DNA of 64,000 bases from Paenibacillus_AM sp052180255 (lineage in GTDB: Bacteria > Bacillota > Bacilli > Paenibacillales > NBRC-103111), in NCBI RefSeq assembly GCF_052180255.1, contig NZ_CP197466.1:3286001-3350000 (forward strand), in the 5' to 3' direction. How positions within the stretch are numbered: the first letter of the stretch is position 1; each line of letters opens with the position of its first letter. The notes below the pieces were generated by a model. The model was not told where the DNA came from. It worked only from the letters and a program-made list of their open reading frames with translations, and did not search any database. A program made the translations under genes and the position numbers. Positions 23,869-31,528 of this stretch are shown piece by piece.

Positions 23869-24351
23869 TTAATAGGGGGTAGCGGTAGGATAAGGACATA
23901 AATAGTTCTGGTTCGGGTACGGGCATGGATAATAAGGACATAAATAGTTCTCGTTCGGGTATGGACATGGATAATAAACAGGAGGATAAGATACATAGTT
24001 CGGTTGGTTATTATAAAGAAACGGGGTTAATAAGAGTAGTGGAACTAAATGACCCAACCCTCCATGATGCCCAAAATGACCTTCTGGATGTCCTGCAGTT
24101 CCTGGGTGTCCTACGCCTCCTGGATGTCCTACAGCTCCTGGGTGTCCTACGCCTCCCGGATGTCCTACACCTCCTTGGTGTCCCATACCTCCCGGGTGTC
24201 CTCCACCATGCATGCCTCCAACAGGTCGCTCATCATACATGGATGACTCAACTGCTGGCTGTTGATAATCTGTATGATCCATCCTCATTGATGTATTAGG
24301 TATTTGCTGATTTGCGTTCGTAATTGCCACGAATGCCTCATTCCTTTCCAC
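23869..24351 (-). CDS. Gly/His-rich hexapeptide-repeat protein with Tyr/Pro/Cys-rich tail
   Basis: 160 residues from a GTG start; a second GTG at 24330 is also possible. After a polar N-terminus (about 45 residues) there are at least six tandem GHPGGV-like hexapeptides (variants GHQGGV, GHPGAV, GHPGTA), then a His-rich junction and a short hydrophobic LVPLLLLTPFLY. The tail contains two copies of a block like CPYPNxNYLCPY. The DNA of both repeat zones is near-identical in tandem. No family recognised. The composition resembles spore coat or exosporium proteins, or a metal-binding surface protein, but this is only suggestive. It is convergent with the SLH gene. Confidence 0.65.
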   Translation of the reverse strand: MERNEAFVAITNANQQIPNTSMRMDHTDYQQPAVESSMYDERPVGGMHGGGHPGGMGHQGGVGHPGGVGHPGAVGHPGGVGHPGTAGHPEGHFGHHGGLGHLVPLLLLTPFLYNNQPNYVSYPPVYYPCPYPNENYLCPYYPCPYPNQNYLCPYPTATPY

Positions 24352-24437
24352 TTAAGCTGGTCTTTCCTCATGACCATCTTATGTGCACTTGCCCAGTTAG
24401 GTGAGCGCCTAGTGGAAAAATGGGCGAGACAAGCTGC

Positions 24438-26333
24438 TTAACGATTCAACAAAGATCCAACATAACGAAGCAGTTCGTTCGCACAAGCAGGGCAATATCC
24501 ATGCTCATCTATGAGCTGCTTTGTCACATCATTAATTCGTTTCAATTGTTTCTCATCTGGAGTTTTGGTCGATGTCGTGATCTTCACAATATCCTTGAGA
24601 TCAGTAAATAGCTTCTTCTCAATAGCCTCACGCAGACGATCATGTGAGCTGTAATCAAATTTACGTCCCTTACGGGAGTATGAGGAGATACGAATTAGGA
24701 TTTCTTCACGGAATGCTTTCTTCGCATTTTCCGAAATTCCAATCTGCTCTTCAATCGAGCGCATCAATCGTTCGTCAGGGTCCATATCCTCTCCTGTTAA
24801 TGGATCTGTGATCCTTCCCCAATTGCAATACGCTTCAATATTATCCAAATAATTATCAAACAACGTTCGTGCAGACTCTTCAAACGAATAAACGAACGCT
24901 TTTTGCACTTCTTTTTTCGCAATCTCGTCATATTCCTTACGTGCTGCCGAAATAAAATTCAAATAACGTTCTCGTTCTTCCTTCGTAATGGAAGGATGTT
25001 GATCCAGACCATCTTTAATCGCCCGCAGCACATCCAGCGCATTAATACATTCCAGATCATGCCGAATCAAAGCACTTGAGATGCGATTGATGACATAGCG
25101 AGGATCGATGCCTGACATCCCTTCTTCAGCAAATTCATTTTGCATTTCTTTTAGATCAGATTCCTTATATCCTTCAACAATCTGACCATCGTACATTTGC
25201 ATTTTTTTGAGCAGATCCATCCCTTGTTTCTTGGAATCTTTCAACCTTGTCAATATGGAAAAGATCGCTGCTGCCCGAAGCGCATGCGGTGCAATGTGTA
25301 CATGCGACATATCGCTTTGCAAAATGAGCTTGCTGTAGATCTTCTCTTCTTCTGAAACTTTGAGGTTATATGGGATCTGCATGACGATGATCCGGGATTG
25401 CAGCGCTTCGTTCTTTTTGTTGGAAATAAATGATTTGTACTCCGACTCATTCGTATGCGCAATGATGATTTCATCTGCTGAGATGAGAGCAAACCGACCT
25501 GCTTTGAAATTACCTTCCTGTGTCAGTGACAATAAATTCCACAAAAACTTCTCGTCACACTTCAACATTTCTTGGAACTCCATGATACCTCGGTTTGCTT
25601 TGTTTAATTCACCGTCAAACCGATACGCACGCGGATCAGACTCGGAACCAAATTCTGTAATTGTAGAGAAATCAATCGAACCTGTCAGGTCAGCAATATC
25701 CTGCGACTTCGGATCGGACGGAGAAAAAGTTCCGATTCCAATCCTTGCTTCTTCTGACACGAGCACCCGCTCAATTTCTACCTTTTCAATATCTCCGCCA
25801 TATTCCATCTTCAAGCGAATTTGGCAAGAAGGACATAGTGTACCTTCAATGCGAATGCCCAAAACAGCCTCAACTTCAGGGCGCAAATCTTGGGGAATTA
25901 AATGAAGGGGCTCTTCATGCATCGGACAACCTTTGATCGCATAGACGGCTCCATTTTCTGCTTTGGAGAACGCCTCCAGTCCCCTTTTTAGCATCGTAAC
26001 AAGTGTTGATTTACCACCACTTACTGGACCCATGAGCAGCAAAATCCGCTTACGCACATCGAGACGCCTTGCCGCCGAATGAAAATACTCCTCCACCAGT
26101 TTCTCAATGGAATGGTCCAGACCGAATATCTCCTGATCAAAGAACTTGTATTTCCGCTGTCCGTTATCCTCTTGAATACCATGCGACGCAATCATCTCAT
26201 AAACACGCGAATGAGCAGTCATCGTCAAGCTCGGATTGTCGCGAACCATATCAATATACTGGGCAAATGTCCCTGACCATGCCAGTTTTTCTTTTTGGTC
26301 ACGATGCTCTGCGACTCTTTTGAAAATGTCCAT
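24438..26333 (-). CDS. prkA: PrkA AAA+ serine protein kinase/protease
   Basis: 631 residues, the length of B. subtilis PrkA. The N-terminal AAA+ module has Walker A GPVSGGKS. A CPMHEEPLHLIP segment and a zinc-like CPSCQ occur in the insertion. The C-terminal PrkA domain includes NYLDNIEAYCNWGRITDPLTGE and ends with CPACANELLRYVG. PrkA acts early in sporulation and in stationary-phase control. The usual neighbours yhbH and spoVR are not adjacent here. GGAGGA precedes the ATG (read from the minus strand). Confidence 0.96.
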   Translation of the reverse strand: MDIFKRVAEHRDQKEKLAWSGTFAQYIDMVRDNPSLTMTAHSRVYEMIASHGIQEDNGQRKYKFFDQEIFGLDHSIEKLVEEYFHSAARRLDVRKRILLLMGPVSGGKSTLVTMLKRGLEAFSKAENGAVYAIKGCPMHEEPLHLIPQDLRPEVEAVLGIRIEGTLCPSCQIRLKMEYGGDIEKVEIERVLVSEEARIGIGTFSPSDPKSQDIADLTGSIDFSTITEFGSESDPRAYRFDGELNKANRGIMEFQEMLKCDEKFLWNLLSLTQEGNFKAGRFALISADEIIIAHTNESEYKSFISNKKNEALQSRIIVMQIPYNLKVSEEEKIYSKLILQSDMSHVHIAPHALRAAAIFSILTRLKDSKKQGMDLLKKMQMYDGQIVEGYKESDLKEMQNEFAEEGMSGIDPRYVINRISSALIRHDLECINALDVLRAIKDGLDQHPSITKEERERYLNFISAARKEYDEIAKKEVQKAFVYSFEESARTLFDNYLDNIEAYCNWGRITDPLTGEDMDPDERLMRSIEEQIGISENAKKAFREEILIRISSYSRKGRKFDYSSHDRLREAIEKKLFTDLKDIVKITTSTKTPDEKQLKRINDVTKQLIDEHGYCPACANELLRYVGSLLNR

Positions 26334-26564
26334 GGGTTCCTCCTCTCGCCTGCTGCAATGTGGAATGGGTCTGGCTTGTGATAGCCCTTGCTTGTGTATT
26401 ACATACCTATGCGCTAATGCGGATGAAGTTTCTCAAAATTTTATATAAATCCAAGCTAAAAAAGGCGAACATCGCCACTCCCCCTAGAGCCCAAACGGTT
26501 TGACCGATCAACTATGGTATAATGGAATATAGGAATCAAAGGGGATTGTAACAAATGAGAGCAG

Positions 26565-27470
26565 GTGAGTCAGGTGGGGATAAGCAGTGAAACGGAATTG
26601 TATGAACCGATCAAGCGCTTCTGGGAAGAACGCGGATACGAAGTCAAAGGGGAAGTCCGACATTGTGATGTTGTTGCCGTCCGCGGTGAGGAACCACCTG
26701 TCATTATCGAATTGAAAAAGAGTTTGAACATCCCCCTGCTCGTGCAGGGAATAGATAGATTAAAGCTATCTCCGCTCGTATACGTCGCTATCGAGCTTCC
26801 GCCTAAGGGACGGGCGCCGCATCGCGTAAGCTGGTCCGAGCTGCGCACGATGTGCGGCTTGCTCGGTCTTGGGCTGCTCACGGTTCGCTTCTACAAGACA
26901 AGGCGCGAGCCCCTTGTCGAAGTGGTGTGCCACCCGCCAGCGATGAGCACGGCGGGTGATGCTGCTAGCCCCGTCCCCGAAGGGCGGGACGCACAGGCTG
27001 CTGCGCAGGCCATAGCCAGCGCAGCGGGGCAACCCCCTACCGCAAGCAGCGCAAATGCGCTGGCTTGCGAAGCAACGCTTACGCGCCCCCGTGGCAAGCG
27101 GGTGCGCGTAAGCAAGCGGGCCGCCGACCGACTGGCGGCCGAGTTCAACAACCGCCACGGTGATTTCAACGTGGGCGGCTCTACCCGCGTTAAGCGAGTG
27201 ACCGCTTATCGGGAGCGAGCCCTGCTGCTCGCCTGGACGCTGCACGAGCATGGTCCACTCCCGCTTCGCAAGTTGCGAGAGCAAAGTGCCTGCTCAGATG
27301 CAACAAAAATGATGCAGCATAATTACTATGGCTGGTACGAACGACACCAGCGCGGTGTCTACGGCCTCACCCCCGCTGGGGAAGCTGCCTTAACGACATT
27401 TGCTCATGTCGTTGAGGTCATTCGCAAACAGCTTCCCTCTCAAACCCAACATTCGCAACCCGCCCCCTAA
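26565..27470 (+). CDS. DUF2161-type protein, PD-(D/E)XK nuclease-like, with GC-rich insert
   Basis: About 300 residues. The N-terminal 110 residues read as a restriction-endonuclease-like fold: E near residue 13, CDVVAVRG with a conserved D, then VIIELKKSLN as the E-x-K motif. Residues about 125-170 are an Ala/Pro-rich low-complexity linker. The C-terminal part has RVSKRAADRLAAEFNNR and a winged-helix-like LPLRKLREQ..GWYERHQRGVYGLTPAGEAAL. This matches DUF2161 from memory. The start is GTG at 26565, or GTG at 26574, which has AGGTGA just before it. GC is clearly higher from about 26.8 to 27.3 kb than in the flanks. Confidence 0.75.
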   Translation: MSQVGISSETELYEPIKRFWEERGYEVKGEVRHCDVVAVRGEEPPVIIELKKSLNIPLLVQGIDRLKLSPLVYVAIELPPKGRAPHRVSWSELRTMCGLLGLGLLTVRFYKTRREPLVEVVCHPPAMSTAGDAASPVPEGRDAQAAAQAIASAAGQPPTASSANALACEATLTRPRGKRVRVSKRAADRLAAEFNNRHGDFNVGGSTRVKRVTAYRERALLLAWTLHEHGPLPLRKLREQSACSDATKMMQHNYYGWYERHQRGVYGLTPAGEAALTTFAHVVEVIRKQLPSQTQHSQPAP

Positions 27471-27477
27471 ACGCAAC

Positions 27478-27513
27478 AAGGCAAGCCCGTCCACACAGAC
27501 GAGCTTGCCTTTA
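27478..27513. terminator. Terminator after the DUF2161-type gene
   Basis: Stem AAGGCAAGC / GCTTGCCTT with an inner CGTC..GACG pairing, followed by a T-rich run. It also faces the small acidic ORF on the minus strand. Confidence 0.75.
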
Positions 27514-27553
27514 CTTTATTCGTGTACTATTACCCAACCATTACTCCTATCGG

Positions 27554-27718
27554 CTATTCCATATCCTCATTTTCAGCCACATTTGTCAACGCATCCGCCT
27601 CTTCCGATTGATACTGGGATTCCCCATCATTCAACGCTTCCGCGCGACTCTCTGCATCCAGTTCCGCATTGGTCACGAACGTATTCAAATCTTCCTGCTG
27701 CACTTGATCTTTATCCAT
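27554..27718 (-). CDS. Small acidic protein (54 residues), unknown
   Basis: An open frame of 54 residues starting MDKDQVQQEDLNTF and ending ENEDME, preceded by AAAAGGGGG at suitable spacing. It is strongly acidic (mostly Asp and Glu with very few basic residues), hydrophilic and without cysteine. It fits the small acidic cytosolic or spore-associated proteins common in Bacillales, but I cannot assign a family. It is shorter than usual gene-calling limits and may be missing from automatic annotation. Confidence 0.6.
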   Translation of the reverse strand: MDKDQVQQEDLNTFVTNAELDAESRAEALNDGESQYQSEEADALTNVAENEDME

Positions 27719-27893
27719 CACTTGCACCCCCTTTTCACAGTCTATCCTTCTATGTAACCACTCTAGTATGAGCCTTCGGTACCTTCTTTATGAATCCTTC
27801 GACAATTATTTTGTCACTCTACTAAAGGATGATGTATACTATTTTTTAGGATATTGGATAGCAAGGCATGATACGAATGAGGTGAACGTCAAA

Positions 27894-28328
27894 ATGAATA
27901 CGCCTATCGGCGCTGCATCTTCTGAAGCGATGCACACTCGAAATGCCCCGCAAACGCGGGTCAAAAAAAATACATACCGTAAGCTGTTTATAGCTTGGAT
28001 CGTCCTGATCTTAAGCGGTGCGAGTTTAACCTTTCTATATACCAATTATTTGAAAAACCAAGTCGCCCGTGATATTGCGCATCAAACCGAGCAGCAGCTT
28101 CAAATTGTCCAGCAAGACTACCAGAAGCAGGTCACAACGCTGAAAGAAACGATGCAAGCAGATATGACTCGTATGCAAGCAAAGGTAGATTCGCTTAATG
28201 AATTGCTAGCCTTCACCAAAGACAGTGCAAACTCCAAAACAGACAATTCAAATCAACTTTACACGCAACTTGCCGAAGTAAAAAAACAACTAGATGAGCT
28301 AAAAGCCAACTTGGACGTGCTCAAATGA
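27894..28328 (+). CDS. Membrane-anchored coiled-coil protein
   Basis: About 144 residues from the ATG at 27894, which follows GAGGTG; longer in-frame starts lack a site. A basic N-terminus precedes one membrane segment (LFIAWIVLILSGASLTFLY). The rest is a long heptad-type coiled coil (TEQQLQIVQQDYQKQV..KKQLDELKANLDVLK), presumably outside the cell. The stop overlaps the next gene start (ATGA), so it is coupled to the NAGPA-domain gene, which also has a membrane anchor and coiled coil. A structural partner role is inferred. Confidence 0.78.
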   Translation: MNTPIGAASSEAMHTRNAPQTRVKKNTYRKLFIAWIVLILSGASLTFLYTNYLKNQVARDIAHQTEQQLQIVQQDYQKQVTTLKETMQADMTRMQAKVDSLNELLAFTKDSANSKTDNSNQLYTQLAEVKKQLDELKANLDVLK

Positions 28329-29395
28329 TTAACCGCGTACAAGGATTAAATCGTGTGATGCTGCTCGCATGTGCCCCTTTTCTCGGTATGCTCATCTTCC
28401 TGCTTTTTGCAACATTTTCTGTGCAAGTTCCGATTTCCTACACACAAGCCGAGCTGAGATCAGTCAATCTAGAAAGCTCAGAACTGGAAAATAAATTGGT
28501 TACGGCTAACTTAGAAGCCGTCCAAACCAAAAGCATTATTGAACGGTTCCATCAGTTGTATCAACAAAGTACTGCCGATGTCACACAAATGCTCAAAGTT
28601 GCAACAGACAATGTTATGCGACCTGCCGCGATTTATGATGATCGTATTACATCAAAGCTCGGGCGAGTTTCCAAACACGCTTCTTCGGCTAATATCGATT
28701 TGAAGCTGTTCCCGATCCAAGAAAACAATTACCACGGCTATGCCATGAAAGTAACCCTTAAATCCGACAAAGCCATGCGGATGGCTCTTGGTAAAGACAA
28801 GCTTGGCAGCTCCGAGACTACATTAGAAGCGACACGCCGATATGGGGCTTTCGCTGGAGTGAATGCTGGGGGATTTGCGGATGAAGAAAGTACACATAAG
28901 CGATTCCCACTTGAGACCACGATGATTGGTGGTAAATACGTATATGGCTTCTTTCCAAGCCGTGAAGATCTAACCTTTATTGGTCTTAGTAAAGATCGTA
29001 AGCTGATCGGTGGGAGATTCGGTTCCCAAGCTGAACTGGACAGTAAAAACCCGCTATTCGGGGCTACATTCGTTCCTACATTACTGAAAAATGGTCAAAA
29101 GACATCAATCCCAAGCAAGTGGCAGTCTACACCTGCTAGGGCTGCTCGAACGGTAGTCGGGAATTATAAAGACGATCAACTGTTATTCATCGTGACAGAT
29201 GGGAATGTTGAGAGTGGCAGCTCTGGCGCAACTCTTGCAGAGCTTCAAAACAAGCTGCTCGAATTTGGTGTACGTGATGCTTATAACCTAGATGGTGGCG
29301 GGTCGACATCGCTCATTTTTGGTGGTGAAGTCATTAATCGTCCCTCAGATGGCAAATTGCGACCACTGGCTACAAACTTCTTGTTTTTCAAATGA
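28325..29395 (+). CDS. Phosphodiester glycosidase (NAGPA-domain) membrane protein
   Basis: 356 residues. The N-terminal membrane anchor (VMLLACAPFLGMLIFLLFATF) is followed by a coiled-coil region (about 45-85) and a C-terminal NAGPA domain from about 130. The domain has RRYGAFAGVNAGGF, a central RAARTVVGNYKDDQLLFIVTDGN and the signature AYNLDGGGSTSLIF. Family members hydrolyse phosphodiester-linked sugars, in bacteria probably on exopolysaccharide or wall polymers. It is coupled by a four-base overlap to the preceding coiled-coil protein. Confidence 0.87.
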   Translation: MINRVQGLNRVMLLACAPFLGMLIFLLFATFSVQVPISYTQAELRSVNLESSELENKLVTANLEAVQTKSIIERFHQLYQQSTADVTQMLKVATDNVMRPAAIYDDRITSKLGRVSKHASSANIDLKLFPIQENNYHGYAMKVTLKSDKAMRMALGKDKLGSSETTLEATRRYGAFAGVNAGGFADEESTHKRFPLETTMIGGKYVYGFFPSREDLTFIGLSKDRKLIGGRFGSQAELDSKNPLFGATFVPTLLKNGQKTSIPSKWQSTPARAARTVVGNYKDDQLLFIVTDGNVESGSSGATLAELQNKLLEFGVRDAYNLDGGGSTSLIFGGEVINRPSDGKLRPLATNFLFFK

Positions 29396-29515
29396 TTGTG
29401 AGTTATGAGATAAATGTCACAGTAAATTCGCTTTTGTTCATTTTCTTTTCATCAGGTGTTCGATATAATGGGTGTATCAAATTTTGGATGCGATTACCTT
29501 GTAGGAGGGTCTTAC

Positions 29516-29614
29516 ATGTCAGCAACTTTCTGGATTATGATAACTATATTTCTTATTTTTATCGTTGCGATTCTTACATCATCTTACAACGATGACAAGA
29601 CAAAGGGCTTGTAA
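29516..29614 (+). CDS. Tiny single-pass membrane protein (32 residues)
   Basis: The ATG at 29516 follows GTAGGAGGGT, a very strong ribosome site. The product is 32 residues: a hydrophobic segment (FWIMITIFLIFIVAIL) and a short charged tail NDDKTKGL. It is too short for usual gene calling. A terminator follows within 30 bases. Small membrane proteins of this build often associate with larger membrane complexes, but no partner can be named. Confidence 0.65.
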   Translation: MSATFWIMITIFLIFIVAILTSSYNDDKTKGL

Positions 29615-29640
29615 AATCGATTTATTGCACAGTGTAAAAA

Positions 29641-29682
29641 GCAAACAGGCTGCGAATCCCTAAGGATCCGCAGCCTGTTTTG
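29641..29682 (+). terminator. Terminator after the tiny membrane protein gene
   Basis: Long stem GCAAACAGGCTGCG / CGCAGCCTGTTTTGC with a GATCC-containing top. It also lies at the 3' end of the converging AbrB-like gene. Confidence 0.85.
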
Positions 29683-29692
29683 CATGGACGAG

Positions 29693-29950
29693 CTACGCTC
29701 GATCTTTTAAATCATGCATTTGTTCTAAGCATTCTACACAAATATGGCGTTCTTTAAAATCACTCACGTCACTCATCGTCCCGCAGAACACACATTTCGG
29801 ACGGTATCTCTCCAAAATAATGTGGTCTCCTTGTACTAAAATTTCAACAGGATCGCCTTCGTTCATCTGATAACGTTTGCGAAGCGATTTCGGAAGAACA
29901 ATCCTTCCAAGTTGATCCACTTTTCGTACAACTCCAGCCGGTTTCATCAT
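29693..29950 (-). CDS. AbrB/SpoVT-type transition-state regulator with four-cysteine tail
   Basis: 85 residues. The N-terminal AbrB swapped-hairpin DNA-binding domain reads GVVRKVDQLGRIVLPKSLRKRYQM..GDPVEILV. The C-terminal part has C53-x2-C56 and C71-x2-C74, a possible zinc-binding pair absent from B. subtilis AbrB and Abh. It would act as a dimer or tetramer on AT-rich promoters during the transition to stationary phase. It is a single gene, convergent with the small membrane protein gene. Confidence 0.88.
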   Translation of the reverse strand: MMKPAGVVRKVDQLGRIVLPKSLRKRYQMNEGDPVEILVQGDHIILERYRPKCVFCGTMSDVSDFKERHICVECLEQMHDLKDRA

Positions 29951-30115
29951 AACCGTTCACTTCCTCCCAAAACATAAACCTTAAACACATAATCGTCTTA
30001 TTCGTCAAAATTTTTGCAATTCCTTCTTTTTTTGACACGTGTTTAAAATTGTTTCACAGGTTTGAAGATCTGGTGAACTTTTTGTCTTTTTTCTAAAAAA
30101 CCCTTGTCTACTGCA

Positions 30116-30580
30116 CTATTCCAATCCTGGAAAATCAACTTGACGCAATGCTTCATACACGGTTATTGCGGCAGCATTCGACAAATTCAGCGAACGCACC
30201 GCATCCGACATTGGCATACGCATGAGTGTGTCTGGATGCATATCCAGAATTTCTTTGGGTAGTCCCTTTGTTTCCTTACCAAAGACAAAAAAATCGCCAT
30301 CGCGGAATTCAAAGTCGCTGTACCGCTTGCTTGCTTTCGTCGTTGCACAGAAGAAGCGGCTGCCTGGATATTTTTGCATAACTTCTTCAAAAGAATCGTG
30401 ATATTCAAGCTTTACGGAGTGCCAGTAGTCTAGACCTGCACGCTTAAGCGTACGATCATCCGTATCAAAACCTAATGGGCGAACCAAATGTAAATGAGTT
30501 CCAGTTGCTGCGCATGTTCGCGAAATGTTTCCTGTGTTCGCCGGAATTTCCGGTTCAACGAGTACAATATGAAAAGCCAT
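30116..30580 (-). CDS. trmL: tRNA (cytidine/uridine-2'-O-)-methyltransferase TrmL
   Basis: A 154-residue SPOUT methyltransferase. It has VEPEIPANTGNISRTCAATG (substrate side), FFVFGKETKGLP (SAM-binding knot) and RMPMSDAVRSLNLSNAAAITVYEALRQ (knot C-terminus), the full set of TrmL/CspR motifs. It methylates the wobble ribose of tRNA-Leu species using S-adenosylmethionine. The length is standard. It is monocistronic on the minus strand, divergent from the following response regulator. Confidence 0.96.
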   Translation of the reverse strand: MAFHIVLVEPEIPANTGNISRTCAATGTHLHLVRPLGFDTDDRTLKRAGLDYWHSVKLEYHDSFEEVMQKYPGSRFFCATTKASKRYSDFEFRDGDFFVFGKETKGLPKEILDMHPDTLMRMPMSDAVRSLNLSNAAAITVYEALRQVDFPGLE

Positions 30581-30738
30581 GATGTATCTTCACCTCTATT
30601 TTCATCCTATTATAATTAAGCACCAAAATCAAAAACTTCTATGCTTATTTTTACATCCTTTTAACAAAAAACGAATATTCGCATGATAGATACACGCCAT
30701 AATTAACTTATCAGAACAAGCAAAGGAGTGCGGCAATT

Positions 30739-31458
30739 ATGAGTCAAAAAAAAATATTAGTCGTTGACGATGAACCTTCCATTTCGATGTTGATTGAATT
30801 TAATCTCAAGCAAGCGGGCTATGAGGTCCAGTGTGTATTTGATGGGGAAGCTGTTTTTGATAAGATTCAATCATTCCGCCCTGACTTGATCGTTCTGGAT
30901 CTCATGCTACCCAAAATGGATGGCTTTCAAGTATGCCGTAAGCTTAGAAAACAGAACAATCTTGTCCCCATTATTATGCTTTCTGCGATGCAAGAACTGT
31001 CCGATAAGATTGCAGGCTTAGACCACGGCGCTGATGATTACATGACCAAACCATTTTCCCCACATGAACTTATCTCTCGCATTCAGGCCATTCTGCGCAG
31101 ATTGAGCACACTTCCTGAAGCCATTGATCATACTACAATTACCCTTGGAAGTATTGTCATCTATCCCGGTCAACGCGAAGTCACGCTTCACGGCAATCCC
31201 ATCGAGCTGACGCCTAAGGAATTTGAACTGCTCCTATTTCTATGCAAACACCGCGGCAAAGTGCTCAGCCGCCAACAGCTGCTTGTTGGTGTGTGGGACT
31301 ATCATTTTCTCGGTGATACCCGCATCGTAGACGTGCACATTTCCCATTTACGCGATAAAATCGAATCCAACACACGTACACCTGAACATATTATTACAAT
31401 TCGTAATGTTGGATATAAGTTAACCGATACCAGCAGGAAAGAATCCTCGCTCGCATAG
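30739..31458 (+). CDS. OmpR/PhoP-type response regulator (no adjacent kinase)
   Basis: 239 residues. The receiver domain has D10/D11, the phosphoacceptor D54 in LIVLDLMLPKMDG and the lysine in YMTKPFSP. A winged-helix output domain (LTPKEFELLLFLCKHRGKVLSRQQLL..DVHISHLRDKIE) follows. It most resembles PhoP/WalR-like regulators, but no histidine kinase gene follows: the next gene is serC on the other strand. AAAGGAGTG precedes the ATG. The target is unknown. Confidence 0.92.
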   Translation: MSQKKILVVDDEPSISMLIEFNLKQAGYEVQCVFDGEAVFDKIQSFRPDLIVLDLMLPKMDGFQVCRKLRKQNNLVPIIMLSAMQELSDKIAGLDHGADDYMTKPFSPHELISRIQAILRRLSTLPEAIDHTTITLGSIVIYPGQREVTLHGNPIELTPKEFELLLFLCKHRGKVLSRQQLLVGVWDYHFLGDTRIVDVHISHLRDKIESNTRTPEHIITIRNVGYKLTDTSRKESSLA

Positions 31459-31474
31459 TCTTCATTCTCATATA

Positions 31475-31511
31475 AACAACCCTCGTCCAGATATGGAGAG
31501 GGTTGTTCTAT
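31475..31511. terminator. Terminator between the response regulator and serC
   Basis: Stem AACAACCCTC / GAGGGTTGTT with a 13-nt loop, T-rich on the right, between converging genes. Confidence 0.8.
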
Positions 31512-31528
31512 TCTAACCTCAATCTTAA

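Noticed and set aside
24080..24230. Regular 18-bp tandem repeats that could suggest a CRISPR or satellite array
   Set aside because: The period is a multiple of three without unique spacers and lies in frame within the Gly/His-rich protein gene, so it is coding repeat expansion.
26570..27284. Long minus-strand frames opposite the DUF2161-type gene
   Set aside because: High GC reduces stop codons in all frames here; only the plus frame has nuclease-fold motifs and a following terminator.
30600..30738. Pho box upstream of the response regulator at 30739
   Set aside because: Only a single TTAACA-like half site is visible, without the tandem spacing needed.
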